Below, one piece after another: positions 34,107 through 43,262 of a stretch of DNA of 64,000 nucleotides. Under the pieces are notes generated by a model. That model did no database searches, was not told the DNA's origin, and saw only the letters and a list, made by a program, of their open reading frames with translations. This DNA is from CAZCQG01 sp964500775 (lineage in GTDB: Bacteria; Campylobacterota; Campylobacteria; Campylobacterales; CAZCQG01): assembly GCA_964500775.1 (NCBI GenBank), contig CAZCQG010000003.1:22227-86226 (forward strand), written 5' to 3'. A program made the translations under genes and the position numbers. Positions within the stretch are counted from its first letter, which is position 1. The number at the start of each line of letters is the position of its first letter.

Positions 34107-35627
34107 CTACCAAGTAGAGCCTTTGCCGCTTGCGTAGCTTTTATTTTGTGATTTATTTTTATTGTAACCGCCGCCTGAAGCGTTATCTTTCTTTTGATAG
34201 CCGCCGCCACTGCTTTTGTTTCTATCTCTAAAGCCGCCCTTACTTCTGTGTCTGCTATTTCTATTGCCACCGTTGTTTTTCTCTCTAGAGAGGAGAAGTT
34301 TTTTGAGTTTTTCGGCGCTGATTCCTATATGTTCCGGTCCTGCGACGCTTTTCTCGTCCATAAACATTGAGATGAGCTTCAACGTCGCCGTCGTCAAGTC
34401 CATATCGTCTTTGAGGAGATTGAGTATCTCGATGGCTTCGGATTTCACCTCTTGATTTCTGATTTTTTCTATATTTCTCGTGAGGTTAGAGTTGCTTATC
34501 TCTTTTGCGCTCGGGATTTGTGCTAGCTCTATATCGGTTCTGATGAGTGATTTTATCTTGTCTAGCTCTCTAAATTCTTGTGGAGTGACAAACGTGATAG
34601 CTATACCGCTAGCCCCGCCTCTTCCCGTTCTTCCGATTCTGTGTACGTAGCTTTCGGGATCAAAAGGGATATGGTAGTTAAACACGTGGCTTACGCCTGA
34701 AATGTCGATCCCTCTAGCCGCTACGTCGGTAGCGACCAAAATGTCGAGTTCACCGAGTTTAAAGCTTTTTATGATTGTTTCTCGTTGTCTTTGCTCCATA
34801 TCTCCGTGGAGACCGCCTGCCCCGTAACCGCGACCGATAAGCATAGTAGCTACTCTGTCTACCTCTTTTTTCATCCTACAAAAGACGATTGATTTTTGTT
34901 TTTCGCACGCATCGAGTAGTCTCGCGAGTGCGTCGTCTCTTTCGTGTTCGTCTATGACGTAGTATTGCTGTTTAATATTGACGTTCGCAGTCTCTTTCGT
35001 GCTGACCGTGATAAATTTCGGGTCTTTGAGGATAGTGTTTGCGAGATTTTTTATCGCCGTAGGCATCGTAGCCGAAAATAGCAATGTTTGTCGCTCATTA
35101 GGGATAAAATCAAAAATCTCTTTGATGTCGTCCAAGAATCCCATATCGAGCATCTCATCCGCTTCGTCTAGTACGACGTATTTGGGCTTGAGCTTGATTT
35201 TTCCGCTCTTTACAAGGTCAAGTAGTCTACCCGGAGTGGCTACTATGATGTGGACACCTTTTTCGATGATGTTGAGTTGCCTTGAATACGATTGTCCGCC
35301 GTAGACGGTTGCGGTGCGAATATCGTTATAGCGCCCGAGCTTGTAGAGTTCGTCGCTCACTTGTGTCGCTAGTTCTCTCGTGGGAGTGATGACGAGGACT
35401 TGTCCTCGCTCTTTGGGGTCTATCGCGTTTAGTAGCGGTAACCCGAATGCGGCGGTCTTTCCCGTGCCGGTATGTGCTTGGGCGATGATGTCTAGCCCTT
35501 TCATCACTTCGGGGATCGCTAGGCTTTGTATCGGGCTAGGGACGGTAAACCCCGCCTCTTTTATCCCCTTGCTGATTGCTGCGTTGAAGCCGAATACCTC
35601 AAAAGATATGTTTTCTTCAGTAGTCAT
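34107..35627 (-). CDS. DEAD-box ATP-dependent RNA helicase
   Basis: 506 residues. The Q motif (FNAAISKGIKEAGFTVPSPIQ), AHTGTGKT (motif I), VLDEADEML (motif II), SATMP (motif III) and HRIGRTGRGG (motif VI) are all present in a 370-residue core. The C-terminal 60 residues are a basic Gly/Lys/Asn-rich tail (KGGFRDRNKSSGGGYQKK) that likely binds RNA. It probably serves ribosome assembly or mRNA turnover, as CsdA/RhlE types do. Assignment to a single subfamily is not possible by eye. AAGG precedes the ATG. Confidence 0.93.
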   Translation of the reverse strand: MTTEENISFEVFGFNAAISKGIKEAGFTVPSPIQSLAIPEVMKGLDIIAQAHTGTGKTAAFGLPLLNAIDPKERGQVLVITPTRELATQVSDELYKLGRYNDIRTATVYGGQSYSRQLNIIEKGVHIIVATPGRLLDLVKSGKIKLKPKYVVLDEADEMLDMGFLDDIKEIFDFIPNERQTLLFSATMPTAIKNLANTILKDPKFITVSTKETANVNIKQQYYVIDEHERDDALARLLDACEKQKSIVFCRMKKEVDRVATMLIGRGYGAGGLHGDMEQRQRETIIKSFKLGELDILVATDVAARGIDISGVSHVFNYHIPFDPESYVHRIGRTGRGGASGIAITFVTPQEFRELDKIKSLIRTDIELAQIPSAKEISNSNLTRNIEKIRNQEVKSEAIEILNLLKDDMDLTTATLKLISMFMDEKSVAGPEHIGISAEKLKKLLLSREKNNGGNRNSRHRSKGGFRDRNKSSGGGYQKKDNASGGGYNKNKSQNKSYASGKGSTW

Positions 35628-35750
35628 ATGTACCTTTATGTTTTTTATTTAAATAGCTTGCGGTTAAAAAGTATGTAGAAATCTAATACATTAATGTGTT
35701 CAAGCAAAATTAGTGGGCGATTATAGCGTAAAATTTGCGAAAAAGCTACT

Positions 35751-36371
35751 CTATTTTAGATATTCCAACATATTTATATAAAACCCCCTATGCTCTTTTA
35801 AAAATGCCGTAGCCGTGCGGTGGTCTTTGGTATGGAGATTTACAAATTCCCAATACTGTTTGGAATGATTGTGATATTTCGTGTGTGCTAATTCGTGGGT
35901 GATGACGTAGTCGATGACCCATTTGGGCGCAAAAGCCAATAATAGATTGAAACTCAATTTTTTAGACGCACTACAACTTCCCCATCGATTTTTAGCCGCC
36001 CTGATTCCGATAGCTACGTACTCCGTATCGAGAATCTCGGCTATTTCCGCTACTCTTTTTGCAAGATAGACGTTGAGTGCGTTTCGCAAGAATTTTTTGC
36101 CGTTTTTTTCCGAGAGCGCTATCCATTCCCCAAAAAGGAGAATCTCCCCTTTGTGCGATTCTATTTGTCGAGCGAAATATTCCGTAGCTTCTCTTTTTTG
36201 AAGTACGCTTTGGTGTATCCAATCGTGATTTTGACGGATGATACCCTCACATGCCTCTTTTGAGGTATATTTAGGGACGGAGAGGACGACATTGCTTGAT
36301 TCGTCGATCCTTATGGTGATCCTGCGTGCTTTTTTTCGACGCTTTATTAGTATTGTAATATCGTTATTCAT
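35751..36371 (-). CDS. YgjP-like (DUF45) zinc metallopeptidase
   Basis: 206 residues from the ATG at 36371. The motif HELAHTKYHNHSKQYW holds HExxH with a third His ligand, as in the YgjP/WLM/SprT-like family, and RWGSCSASKKLSFN just before it is the other family signature. Function is unproven. The longest frame starts at 36473, but its extra 34 residues would overlap the divergent FTR-rhodanese gene and look random, so I use the internal ATG (MNNDITILIK). Confidence 0.88.
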   Translation of the reverse strand: MNNDITILIKRRKKARRITIRIDESSNVVLSVPKYTSKEACEGIIRQNHDWIHQSVLQKREATEYFARQIESHKGEILLFGEWIALSEKNGKKFLRNALNVYLAKRVAEIAEILDTEYVAIGIRAAKNRWGSCSASKKLSFNLLLAFAPKWVIDYVITHELAHTKYHNHSKQYWEFVNLHTKDHRTATAFLKEHRGFYINMLEYLK

Positions 36372-36436
36372 CTCGCTAATTTTATCTATTTTCGTTAAAA
36401 TTCCAAAGAAAAAATTATAGCTTAAAGGAATATAAA

Positions 36437-37165
36437 TTGAGCGAATCACTAAAAAAAATCGACCCCGAATCACAAGAATTCCAAGAGGAATTACAAAACA
36501 CCATTAAATTTACCGACAAAGTAGTTTCGCAATTTGAATTTGCCTATAACCCCGACGTAGAGATAGTCCAGTCGGTACAGTTTGGTCTGACGAGAAACAA
36601 ACTTATCTACGGCAAAAGATACTGCCCATGCTTCTTCGTGACCCAAAGTGCCGAGGATAGAATCTGCCCCTGTAAACCTGCGCTCAATGACGAGATTCCT
36701 AGCGAAGGAAAGTGTCACTGCGGGATATTCTGTACGCTCGAATATGCAGAAGAGCAGAAATGTATCGAAGAGCTAGAAGACGCGGCACACACCCACTCTA
36801 GGGGACTTAGCAAAGAAGAGTGCGAAATGCTCCTCAAAAAATCGCAACTCGACGGCGATGAACTCGAATCGCTTTTAGAGGCTAGGGCGCTCGGAATGGT
36901 GGAATTTTATCTCGTAGACGTGCGGGAGTGGATGGAATATAGACACGGAAGAATTAGAGGCGTAGATTTCCTCGTGCCGACCACCACGTTCTATGAATCG
37001 GTAAAGCAATTAGACGACGTAAAACAAAAAACAATCATTTTGTATTGCCACGTCGGAAGCAGAAGTGCCTACTGCCAAAGGATATTAAAGGACTTCGGTT
37101 TTGGTCATGTAGGGAATCTCACGTATGGAATCGTAAGTTATAAAGGTGATTTAGATAGAGGTTAG
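36437..37165 (+). CDS. Ferredoxin-thioredoxin reductase catalytic-like domain fused to rhodanese
   Basis: 242 residues starting at a TTG (AAAGGA upstream). Residues about 15-105 carry the Cys pattern CPC (63-65), CPC (77-79), CHC (93-95) and C99, the signature of the FTR catalytic beta subunit, which uses a [4Fe-4S] cluster to cleave disulfides. Spacings (11 and 13) differ from the plant/cyanobacterial ones as I recall them (about 16 and 8). Residues about 145-242 are a rhodanese domain with the active Cys C204 in LYCHVGSRS. The fusion suggests sulfur or persulfide transfer linked to redox control, which suits a sulfur-using organism (inference). It is 41 bases before rplI. Confidence 0.85.
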   Translation: MSESLKKIDPESQEFQEELQNTIKFTDKVVSQFEFAYNPDVEIVQSVQFGLTRNKLIYGKRYCPCFFVTQSAEDRICPCKPALNDEIPSEGKCHCGIFCTLEYAEEQKCIEELEDAAHTHSRGLSKEECEMLLKKSQLDGDELESLLEARALGMVEFYLVDVREWMEYRHGRIRGVDFLVPTTTFYESVKQLDDVKQKTIILYCHVGSRSAYCQRILKDFGFGHVGNLTYGIVSYKGDLDRG

Positions 37166-37206
37166 TGTAGAATCCGAAAATAAAAAATAATTCGGAGTTT
37201 TACACA

Positions 37207-37659
37207 ATGAAAGTATTATTGATAAAAGACGTAAAAGGGGTGGGCAAAGCCGGCGAGATCAAAGAGGTCAAAGACGGCTACGGTCAGAACTTCCTCATCG
37301 CGAAAGGGAACGCCAAACTCGCTACCAACGAAGTAGTGAATAAATGGAAGGCAGATCAAAAAAAGATCGCTGAAGAGCAAGCCGCAGAACTTGCAGAGCT
37401 AAAAAAACAAAATGACATTATCCAAGGAAAGACACTCAAACTAACGAAAAAAGTGGGTGCGAACGGCGCGTTGTACGGCGCTATCACAAAAGAGGAATTG
37501 AGCGAAGCGCTCAAAGAGCAATATAATCTCGATATAGACAAAAAACATATCGAACTCGACCACCCGATAAAAAGCACGGGAATCTACGAAGTGACGATAA
37601 AGCTCGGACACGGCATGCATCCAAGTATCAGCGTGGATGTAGAGGGGGAAAATGTTTAA
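37207..37659 (+). CDS. rplI: 50S ribosomal protein L9
   Basis: 150 residues, as in Campylobacterota. The N-terminal rRNA-binding domain has MKVLLIKDVKGVGKAGEIKEVKDGYGQNFL, a long helix links it (about 45-75), and the C-terminal domain follows. It heads the conserved rplI-hslV-hslU-era order known from H. pylori. Its end overlaps hslV by 8 bases. Confidence 0.97.
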   Translation: MKVLLIKDVKGVGKAGEIKEVKDGYGQNFLIAKGNAKLATNEVVNKWKADQKKIAEEQAAELAELKKQNDIIQGKTLKLTKKVGANGALYGAITKEELSEALKEQYNLDIDKKHIELDHPIKSTGIYEVTIKLGHGMHPSISVDVEGENV

Positions 37660-38188
37660 GGCGACTACCATACTCGCCTACAGAGGCGAAGAGGGCGCGG
37701 TCATCGGGGGAGACGGGCAGGTCTCTTTCGGCAATACCGTGATGAAAGGAAATGCCACGAAGATTCGCTCTCTCTATAACGGTAAGATTCTTAGTGGATT
37801 CGCAGGAAGCACCGCCGATGCGTTCAATCTTTTTGATATGTTTGAAAATATATTAGAGAATCGCAAAGGGGAGTTGCTCAAATCGGTCGTCGATTTTAGT
37901 AAAGAGTGGCGCAAAGATAAATACTTGAGACGACTCGAAGCGATGATGATCGTGCTAGACCTCGACAATATCTTTATCCTAAGCGGTACCGGAGACGTCG
38001 TCGAACCTGAAGACCGCAAGATAGCATCCATCGGTAGCGGCGGTAATTTTGCTATTTCGGCAGCGCGTGCACTTGACAGACATGCGAATTTATCTCCAAA
38101 AGAGGTAGTGGAAAACTCCCTAAAAATAGCCGCCGAGCTTTGTATATACACCAACGACAATATAAAAATCCTAGAGTTAAAGAAGTGA
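37652..38188 (+). CDS. hslV: ATP-dependent protease subunit HslV (ClpQ)
   Basis: 178 residues. HslV is a threonine peptidase driven by HslU. The catalytic N-terminal Thr must be exposed, but here it follows four residues (MFKA before TTILAYRG), as I recall for H. pylori, rather than Met alone. The active enzyme would therefore need processing of MFKA. GGDGQVSFGNTVMKGNA and GSGGNFA are family signatures. It is coupled to rplI (8-base overlap) and lies four bases before hslU. Confidence 0.95.
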   Translation: MFKATTILAYRGEEGAVIGGDGQVSFGNTVMKGNATKIRSLYNGKILSGFAGSTADAFNLFDMFENILENRKGELLKSVVDFSKEWRKDKYLRRLEAMMIVLDLDNIFILSGTGDVVEPEDRKIASIGSGGNFAISAARALDRHANLSPKEVVENSLKIAAELCIYTNDNIKILELKK

Positions 38189-38192
38189 CGTT

Positions 38193-39524
38193 ATGCTAGA
38201 GATGACCCCAAAAGAGATAGTAAGTTATTTGGATCAGTATATTATCGGTCAAAAAGATGCCAAAAAAGCAGTAGCGGTAGCGCTTCGAAACCGTTATCGA
38301 AGGATGCAGCTCCCAAAAGAGATACAAGAGGAGATTATGCCAAAAAATATCCTCATGATAGGCTCTACGGGTGTAGGCAAGACGGAGATCGCCAGACGGA
38401 TGGCGAAGATGATGGGATTTCCTTTTGTCAAAGTAGAGGCGAGTAAATACACCGAAGTGGGATTTGTCGGGCGCGACGTAGAATCGATGGTGCGCGATTT
38501 GGTCGGCGAATCGATAAACCTTGTCCGCGATGAACATCGTGAAAAGATGACCGAGCAGATAGAAGAATACGTCATCAAAAAAATAGTAGAAAAGCTCCTC
38601 CCGCCGCTCCCGAAAGGCTCTACGGAGACAAAGCAAGAAGAGTATAAACACAGCTTTGAGAAGATGCGCCAAAAAGTGATAAGCGGAGACGTCGACCACT
38701 TGAAGATTGAAATCCAAACTCCCAAAAAAGCCCCCGAATTTTCCGATAACGGTATGCCGCCGGAGATGGTGCGAGTACAAGAATCATTAATAAAAGTATT
38801 TATGAGCGGCAACAAAGACGATCTCAAAAAAGAGGTCACCGTCAAAGAGGCAAAAGATATACTCAAAATTGAAGCCGCGGATAAACTGTTGGATGTGGAG
38901 CTTATCAAAAGCGAAGGGCTCAAAAGGGCAGAAGAGGGTGGTATCATCTTTATCGACGAGATAGACAAGATAGCCGTCTCTAACGGCAATAGCGGCAGAC
39001 AAGATCCGAGTAAAGAGGGGGTACAAAGAGACCTCCTCCCTATCGTAGAAGGCTCTAGCATCTCTACAAAATACGGGCAGATAAAGTCCGACCATATCCT
39101 TTTTATCGCCGCAGGGGCGTTTCACGTGAGTAAGCCTAGTGATCTTATCCCCGAACTTCAAGGACGTTTCCCATTAAGAGTAGAGATGAAGAGTTTGGAC
39201 GAAGAGGCGCTGTATAAGATTCTTACTATGACCAAAAATTCGATTCTTTCGCAATACGAGGCACTTTTAGGAGTGGAAGAGCTTACGATTATTTTTGAAG
39301 AGGAGGCAATAAGGGCGATCGCCTCCCTCGCGCAAAATGCCAACGAAAAGACCGAAGACATCGGTGCTAGACGTTTGCATACTATCGTAGAGCGTGTTTT
39401 GGAGGACATCAGCTTTGAGGCGGATGAGCACAAAGGTGAGACCTACACCGTGACCAAAGCAATGGTACACGGTAAGCTCGACAATCTCATAAATGACGTA
39501 GACGTCGCTAGATATATACTCTGA
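38193..39524 (+). CDS. hslU: ATP-dependent protease ATPase subunit HslU (ClpY)
   Basis: 443 residues. Walker A is GSTGVGKTE (about 55), Walker B is FIDEIDK (about 252), the I-domain lies between them (about 110-240) and the C-terminal tail ends DVDVARYIL, which docks into HslV. The TGATG junction gives a one-base overlap with era. Confidence 0.97.
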   Translation: MLEMTPKEIVSYLDQYIIGQKDAKKAVAVALRNRYRRMQLPKEIQEEIMPKNILMIGSTGVGKTEIARRMAKMMGFPFVKVEASKYTEVGFVGRDVESMVRDLVGESINLVRDEHREKMTEQIEEYVIKKIVEKLLPPLPKGSTETKQEEYKHSFEKMRQKVISGDVDHLKIEIQTPKKAPEFSDNGMPPEMVRVQESLIKVFMSGNKDDLKKEVTVKEAKDILKIEAADKLLDVELIKSEGLKRAEEGGIIFIDEIDKIAVSNGNSGRQDPSKEGVQRDLLPIVEGSSISTKYGQIKSDHILFIAAGAFHVSKPSDLIPELQGRFPLRVEMKSLDEEALYKILTMTKNSILSQYEALLGVEELTIIFEEEAIRAIASLAQNANEKTEDIGARRLHTIVERVLEDISFEADEHKGETYTVTKAMVHGKLDNLINDVDVARYIL

Positions 39525-40414
39525 TGGAAGCAGTCACAAAATCGGGTTTTGTCTCGGTAGTAGGCAGACCAAATGCGGGAAAGAGCACTCTCTTGAATTG
39601 GCTCGTGGGCGAACGTTTGGCGATGGTCTCGCACAAGGCGAACGCTACGAGAAAGCGGATGAATATCATCGTGATGCACGACAAAGATCAAATCATCTTC
39701 GTCGATACGCCGGGTATCCACCAAAAAGAGAAACTTATCAACCAATTTATGATGAAAGAGGTATTGCGCTCCATCGGCGATTGCGACTTGCTTATTTTTT
39801 TGGCTCCCGTCACGGATAGTACGTCTCATTACGAGGAGTTTCTAGAACTAAGCGAAGGGAAAAAACACATTCTTGCCCTCGCCAAAAGTGATACGCTTGA
39901 TAGAGAAGAGACGCTAAAAAAGATAAAAGAGTATGAAAAGTTTCAAGATTCTTATCTCGAACTCGTACCCGTAAGCTCCAAAAAAGAGGTCGGGAAAAAA
40001 GAGCTGCTTGATTGCATCGTAAAATACCTTCCTGATTCTCCTTACCTCTTCGACCCCGAAGACCTGACCACCGAAAACTTGCGCGGGATCTACAAAGAGA
40101 TCATACGTGAAGCGATATTTGAAAAACTCTCCGATGAGATTCCTTATGAGGCGGATGTCCTTATCACAAAATTTGAAGAGCTAAAGGGCTTGGATAGAAT
40201 CTACGCGACGATAGTGGTGGAAAAAGAGACCCAAAAGGCGATGATAATAGGCAAAGGTGGCGCAACGCTCAAAAGGGTAGGGAGCTATGCAAGAGAAAAG
40301 ATGGAAGAGTTTTCTCAAAAGAAAGTCTATCTCAACCTTTTTGTTTCGGTAAAGCGAGGGTGGAGTAAGAGCAAAAAAGGTTTGAAAGAGTTTGGATATA
40401 AAATCGATGATTAA
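39524..40414 (+). CDS. era: GTPase Era
   Basis: 296 residues. G1 GRPNAGKST, G3 DTPG and G4 (AKSD in place of NKxD) are visible in the GTPase half (about 1-170). The C-terminal KH domain includes MIIGKGGATLKRVG (about 245). It binds the 3' end of 16S rRNA during 30S maturation. G4 reads AKSD rather than the usual NKxD; this is common in Campylobacterota as far as I recall. Confidence 0.96.
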   Translation: MEAVTKSGFVSVVGRPNAGKSTLLNWLVGERLAMVSHKANATRKRMNIIVMHDKDQIIFVDTPGIHQKEKLINQFMMKEVLRSIGDCDLLIFLAPVTDSTSHYEEFLELSEGKKHILALAKSDTLDREETLKKIKEYEKFQDSYLELVPVSSKKEVGKKELLDCIVKYLPDSPYLFDPEDLTTENLRGIYKEIIREAIFEKLSDEIPYEADVLITKFEELKGLDRIYATIVVEKETQKAMIIGKGGATLKRVGSYAREKMEEFSQKKVYLNLFVSVKRGWSKSKKGLKEFGYKIDD

Positions 40415-40424
40415 CGGAGTGAAG

Positions 40425-41384
40425 ATGCGGTTTGTTTTGGCGGTGATTTTATTGGCGGCAAATATTGCTTTCGCGCAGGATTTGGTACAGATGTACCGGA
40501 CGCAAGGGATTGAAAAGGTACGAGAACATTTTGAGAGATCTTTGCAGGATGTCGACTATTGGAAAAATTATCTCAAAAATATGGATACGAGATACGGCTA
40601 TTACGAAAATATGGATTTTGTCCTCGTGTCGCAAAAAGGGCTCCCCGATCTAAGCGTGTACACGATAAAAGAGCATAAATTTACAAAAACGCTTAACGCT
40701 CCATCGCTAGTGGGTCTCAAAGGGGATAAGGAGAGTGAAGGGGATCTCAAAACTCCCGTGGGTGCGTATGATTTGGTCACAAAACTTACAAACGTCGATC
40801 AGTTTTACGGTCCGTTTGCTTTTGCCACTTCGTATCCGAATCTTTATGATAGACTTTTAGGAAAAAGCGGGCACGGTATTTGGATACACGGTGTTCCTTT
40901 GAACGGTGAGCGTGCCGATTCTACAAAAGGGTGTATAGCGGTAAAAAACGACTTTTTACGAGAGATTGATGAAGTGATAGATCACAAACACGCCGTGCTC
41001 CTAATTGCCGAAGAGACTTTCAAAGAGCCGAAAAATGAGACTATCGCAACACTTATCGCTTCGCTCTATAAATGGCGCGATGCGTGGAGAGATAGCGATT
41101 TGGAAACCTATATCGATTTTTACGCCGATGATTTTAAGAGATTTGACGGTAAAAATATCGCTCAATTCAAGGCTATGAAGAGGCAGATATTTACTAGAAA
41201 AGAGCGAAAAACCATCCTTTTTGATAAAATTAACGTGATCCCTTATCCTGCTACAGACGGGAAAGAGTATTTTCGAATCGATTTTTTTGAGCGCTATTAT
41301 GCGCCGAATTATACGTTTGAAGGGGATAAAGAGATTTACGTGAGGGTAGAAGACGGTAAGATGAAAATCATTGCGGAGAAATAA
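40425..41384 (+). CDS. Periplasmic YkuD-type L,D-carboxypeptidase (Csd6/Pgp2 cell-shape enzyme)
   Basis: 319 residues. A signal peptide (about 1-18, ending NIAFA) leads to a YkuD domain with IHGVPLNGERADSTKGCIAV, the His-Ser-Gly-Cys active site. A C-terminal NTF2-like domain (about 210-319) follows. H. pylori Csd6 and C. jejuni Pgp2 have this layout, trim peptidoglycan tetrapeptides and set helical shape; csd6 likewise lies after era. The longest frame starts inside era at 40392; GGAG five bases before the ATG at 40425 and the signal peptide there decide the start. Confidence 0.9.
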   Translation: MRFVLAVILLAANIAFAQDLVQMYRTQGIEKVREHFERSLQDVDYWKNYLKNMDTRYGYYENMDFVLVSQKGLPDLSVYTIKEHKFTKTLNAPSLVGLKGDKESEGDLKTPVGAYDLVTKLTNVDQFYGPFAFATSYPNLYDRLLGKSGHGIWIHGVPLNGERADSTKGCIAVKNDFLREIDEVIDHKHAVLLIAEETFKEPKNETIATLIASLYKWRDAWRDSDLETYIDFYADDFKRFDGKNIAQFKAMKRQIFTRKERKTILFDKINVIPYPATDGKEYFRIDFFERYYAPNYTFEGDKEIYVRVEDGKMKIIAEK

Positions 41385-41386
41385 TA

Positions 41387-42196
41387 ATGAATATGAGTGA
41401 TATTAATACTTGGATGGGGTTTCTTAGCGGCTATTCACTGAAAATACTCGGATCGTTGCTTATCTTTGTTTTCGGTATCTATATGTCTAAGATTCTCAAA
41501 AAATATCTTAGTAAAGGGCTACAAAAGACCAATCTAGATGCTACGATCATCAAATTTTTAGAGAATGTTCTCTATTTTGTATTGCTCATCTTAGTAGTGA
41601 TTTTTGCCTTGAGTAATCTCGGCGTACAGACGGCTTCTATCATAGCGGTACTCGGTACGGCAGGTTTGGCGATTGCTTTGTCGCTCAAAGATTCGCTCTC
41701 TAATATCGCTTCGGGGATTATGATCGTGGGGATGCGATATTTTAGGGTAGGGGACGTGATAGAGGTATCGGGTAATATCGGTACGGTAAAAGAGATACAG
41801 CTTTTTATCACGAAGATGACGACGTTTGACAACAAAGAGATCATTATTCCCAATAAAGACATAGTAAACGGAAGCGTAATAAATGTGACCGCCAACGATA
41901 CAAGGCGGGTAGAGTGGATATTTGGGGTAGGGTATGACGAGGATGTGAAAAAAGTGAAATCTGTTTTGGAAGAGATACTGAATGCCAATACGTTAGTACT
42001 TCAAGACCCCGCACCGCTCGTGGCGGTAAATGGACTTAACGACTTTAGCGTCGATTTTATCGTGCGGGCATGGTGTAAAAAAGAGGACTATTTGGATCTG
42101 ATGCTGGGAGTCAACGAATCGGTGAAGATTCGCTTCGATGCCGAGGGGATCGAAATACCGTATCCAAAACGGGAATTAAAGATCATCCAAGGCTGA
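41387..42196 (+). CDS. mscS: Small-conductance mechanosensitive channel (MscS)
   Basis: 269 residues, the length of E. coli MscS. Three N-terminal helices end in the Gly/Ala-rich pore helix (VLGTAGLAIALSLKDSLSNIASG, about 80-105), followed by the beta domain with VIEVSGNIGTVKEI and the IIIPNKDIVNG segment. It releases solutes on hypo-osmotic shock. In this genome it could complement sucrose as a possible compatible solute (inference). Its last 21 bases overlap the convergent xerH end. Confidence 0.94.
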   Translation: MNMSDINTWMGFLSGYSLKILGSLLIFVFGIYMSKILKKYLSKGLQKTNLDATIIKFLENVLYFVLLILVVIFALSNLGVQTASIIAVLGTAGLAIALSLKDSLSNIASGIMIVGMRYFRVGDVIEVSGNIGTVKEIQLFITKMTTFDNKEIIIPNKDIVNGSVINVTANDTRRVEWIFGVGYDEDVKKVKSVLEEILNANTLVLQDPAPLVAVNGLNDFSVDFIVRAWCKKEDYLDLMLGVNESVKIRFDAEGIEIPYPKRELKIIQG

Positions 42197-43234
42197 AGCC
42201 GCGGCTTTGAGGCGCTCTTTGTCGAAATGGGTGTAGATTCTTGAGGTATTGAGATCGGCATGCCCGAGCGCTTCTTGCACGAGGACTAGGTCGCGATTTT
42301 TTTGATAGAGACGGGTGGCAAAAGTGTGGCGGAGCATATGGGCGCCGTTTTTCTCTTTGCGGATACCTGCGTGGAGCAGTATCTTTTCCATGATCTTACT
42401 CACATACGCCTGCGAGAGAGGAGTGCCGCTGTTATTGCAGAAGAGGTGGGTGCCCTCGCATCGCCGCTTCTCTAGCCATTCGGTCATATCTTTGGCGATA
42501 TAGCGCTCTTTGATCATTGCGATTCTTGGCTTGTTCCCTTTTCCTTTGACCCTAAAAACATAGAAACCCTCCTCTAGTGTAATCTCTTTTGTGGTAAGTC
42601 CCAATGCTTCGCTCACGCGCATCCCCGAGTAGAGTATAGTTTTTATAAGAAGTCTATTTTTTGCCTGCACCGAGGGCTTGAAAGGGCAGGTGTCTATCGC
42701 CTCTAAAAATCGCTCGATCTCATTATCTATCATATATGCAGGTAGTTTTTGCCCGCTTTTTCCCGTGATGCCACCCCATTTTTTCAGTTCGATTCTAAAG
42801 AGGTGCGATTTCTCGTCCTCTTCGTTTTGCTTCTCGATATAGCCGAAAAATGAGATCATCGCAATACGGTAGTTTTTCTTTGTAGCATCACTAAGACCGC
42901 TCGTGCTTGCAGCGAGAAAATCGGCGATCATCTCCTCATCTATTTCTTTTAGAGATTCTAGTCCTAGGGAGCAGAGATTTTTGTAGAGTTTTTCGAGTGG
43001 ATTTATGTAGGTATTTATCCCTATCAAACCGATATTGCGTGCCTCTTTCGCTAGTGCTTTAAGAGCGTTAATATCTAACGTCTCTTTATTGAGGCGTAGC
43101 AAGATTTTCGCCAACGCATCAGAATCTTTAACCTGTCTATTCGAAAGGGTAGTGAGTTTATTGCGGATATAGCGGTTGAGCCAAAAAAGGAGCGACTCTG
43201 CAAATGTGGCTTCAGCATCAAGTTTGTATCGCAT
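42176..43234 (-). CDS. xerH: Tyrosine recombinase XerH
   Basis: 352 residues. The catalytic set is complete: Arg in SGMRVSEALG, Lys in the beta hairpin (VKGKGNKPR), HxxR in HMLRHTFATRL, His in LGHADL and the Tyr in RIYTHFD. The N-terminal SAM-like domain is at about 70-160. Campylobacterota use this single recombinase, not XerC/D, at difH to resolve chromosome dimers. No flanking integrase-type repeats or cargo are seen, so a phage integrase is less likely. It is convergent with mscS. Confidence 0.9.
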   Translation of the reverse strand: MRYKLDAEATFAESLLFWLNRYIRNKLTTLSNRQVKDSDALAKILLRLNKETLDINALKALAKEARNIGLIGINTYINPLEKLYKNLCSLGLESLKEIDEEMIADFLAASTSGLSDATKKNYRIAMISFFGYIEKQNEEDEKSHLFRIELKKWGGITGKSGQKLPAYMIDNEIERFLEAIDTCPFKPSVQAKNRLLIKTILYSGMRVSEALGLTTKEITLEEGFYVFRVKGKGNKPRIAMIKERYIAKDMTEWLEKRRCEGTHLFCNNSGTPLSQAYVSKIMEKILLHAGIRKEKNGAHMLRHTFATRLYQKNRDLVLVQEALGHADLNTSRIYTHFDKERLKAAASALDDL

Positions 43235-43262
43235 TTGTTCCTAAATTTTTTACAAATGGAAG

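Noticed and set aside
36371..36473. Longer YgjP-like protein starting at 36473
   Set aside because: The extension overlaps the divergent FTR-rhodanese start and has no family-like sequence.
38294..39061. 255-codon open frame opposite hslU
   Set aside because: Antisense to a highly conserved gene; composition is Ser/Ile-rich as expected for a shadow frame.
42176..43234. XerH gene as a phage or island integrase
   Set aside because: No att-like repeats, tRNA target or cargo genes are near, and the protein fits the single chromosomal XerH of this phylum.
43234..43262. Possible difH site beside xerH: ATTTGT and ACAAAT 13 bases apart
   Set aside because: The arms are only six bases and I cannot recall the difH consensus well enough to match it; AT-rich short gaps give such repeats by chance.
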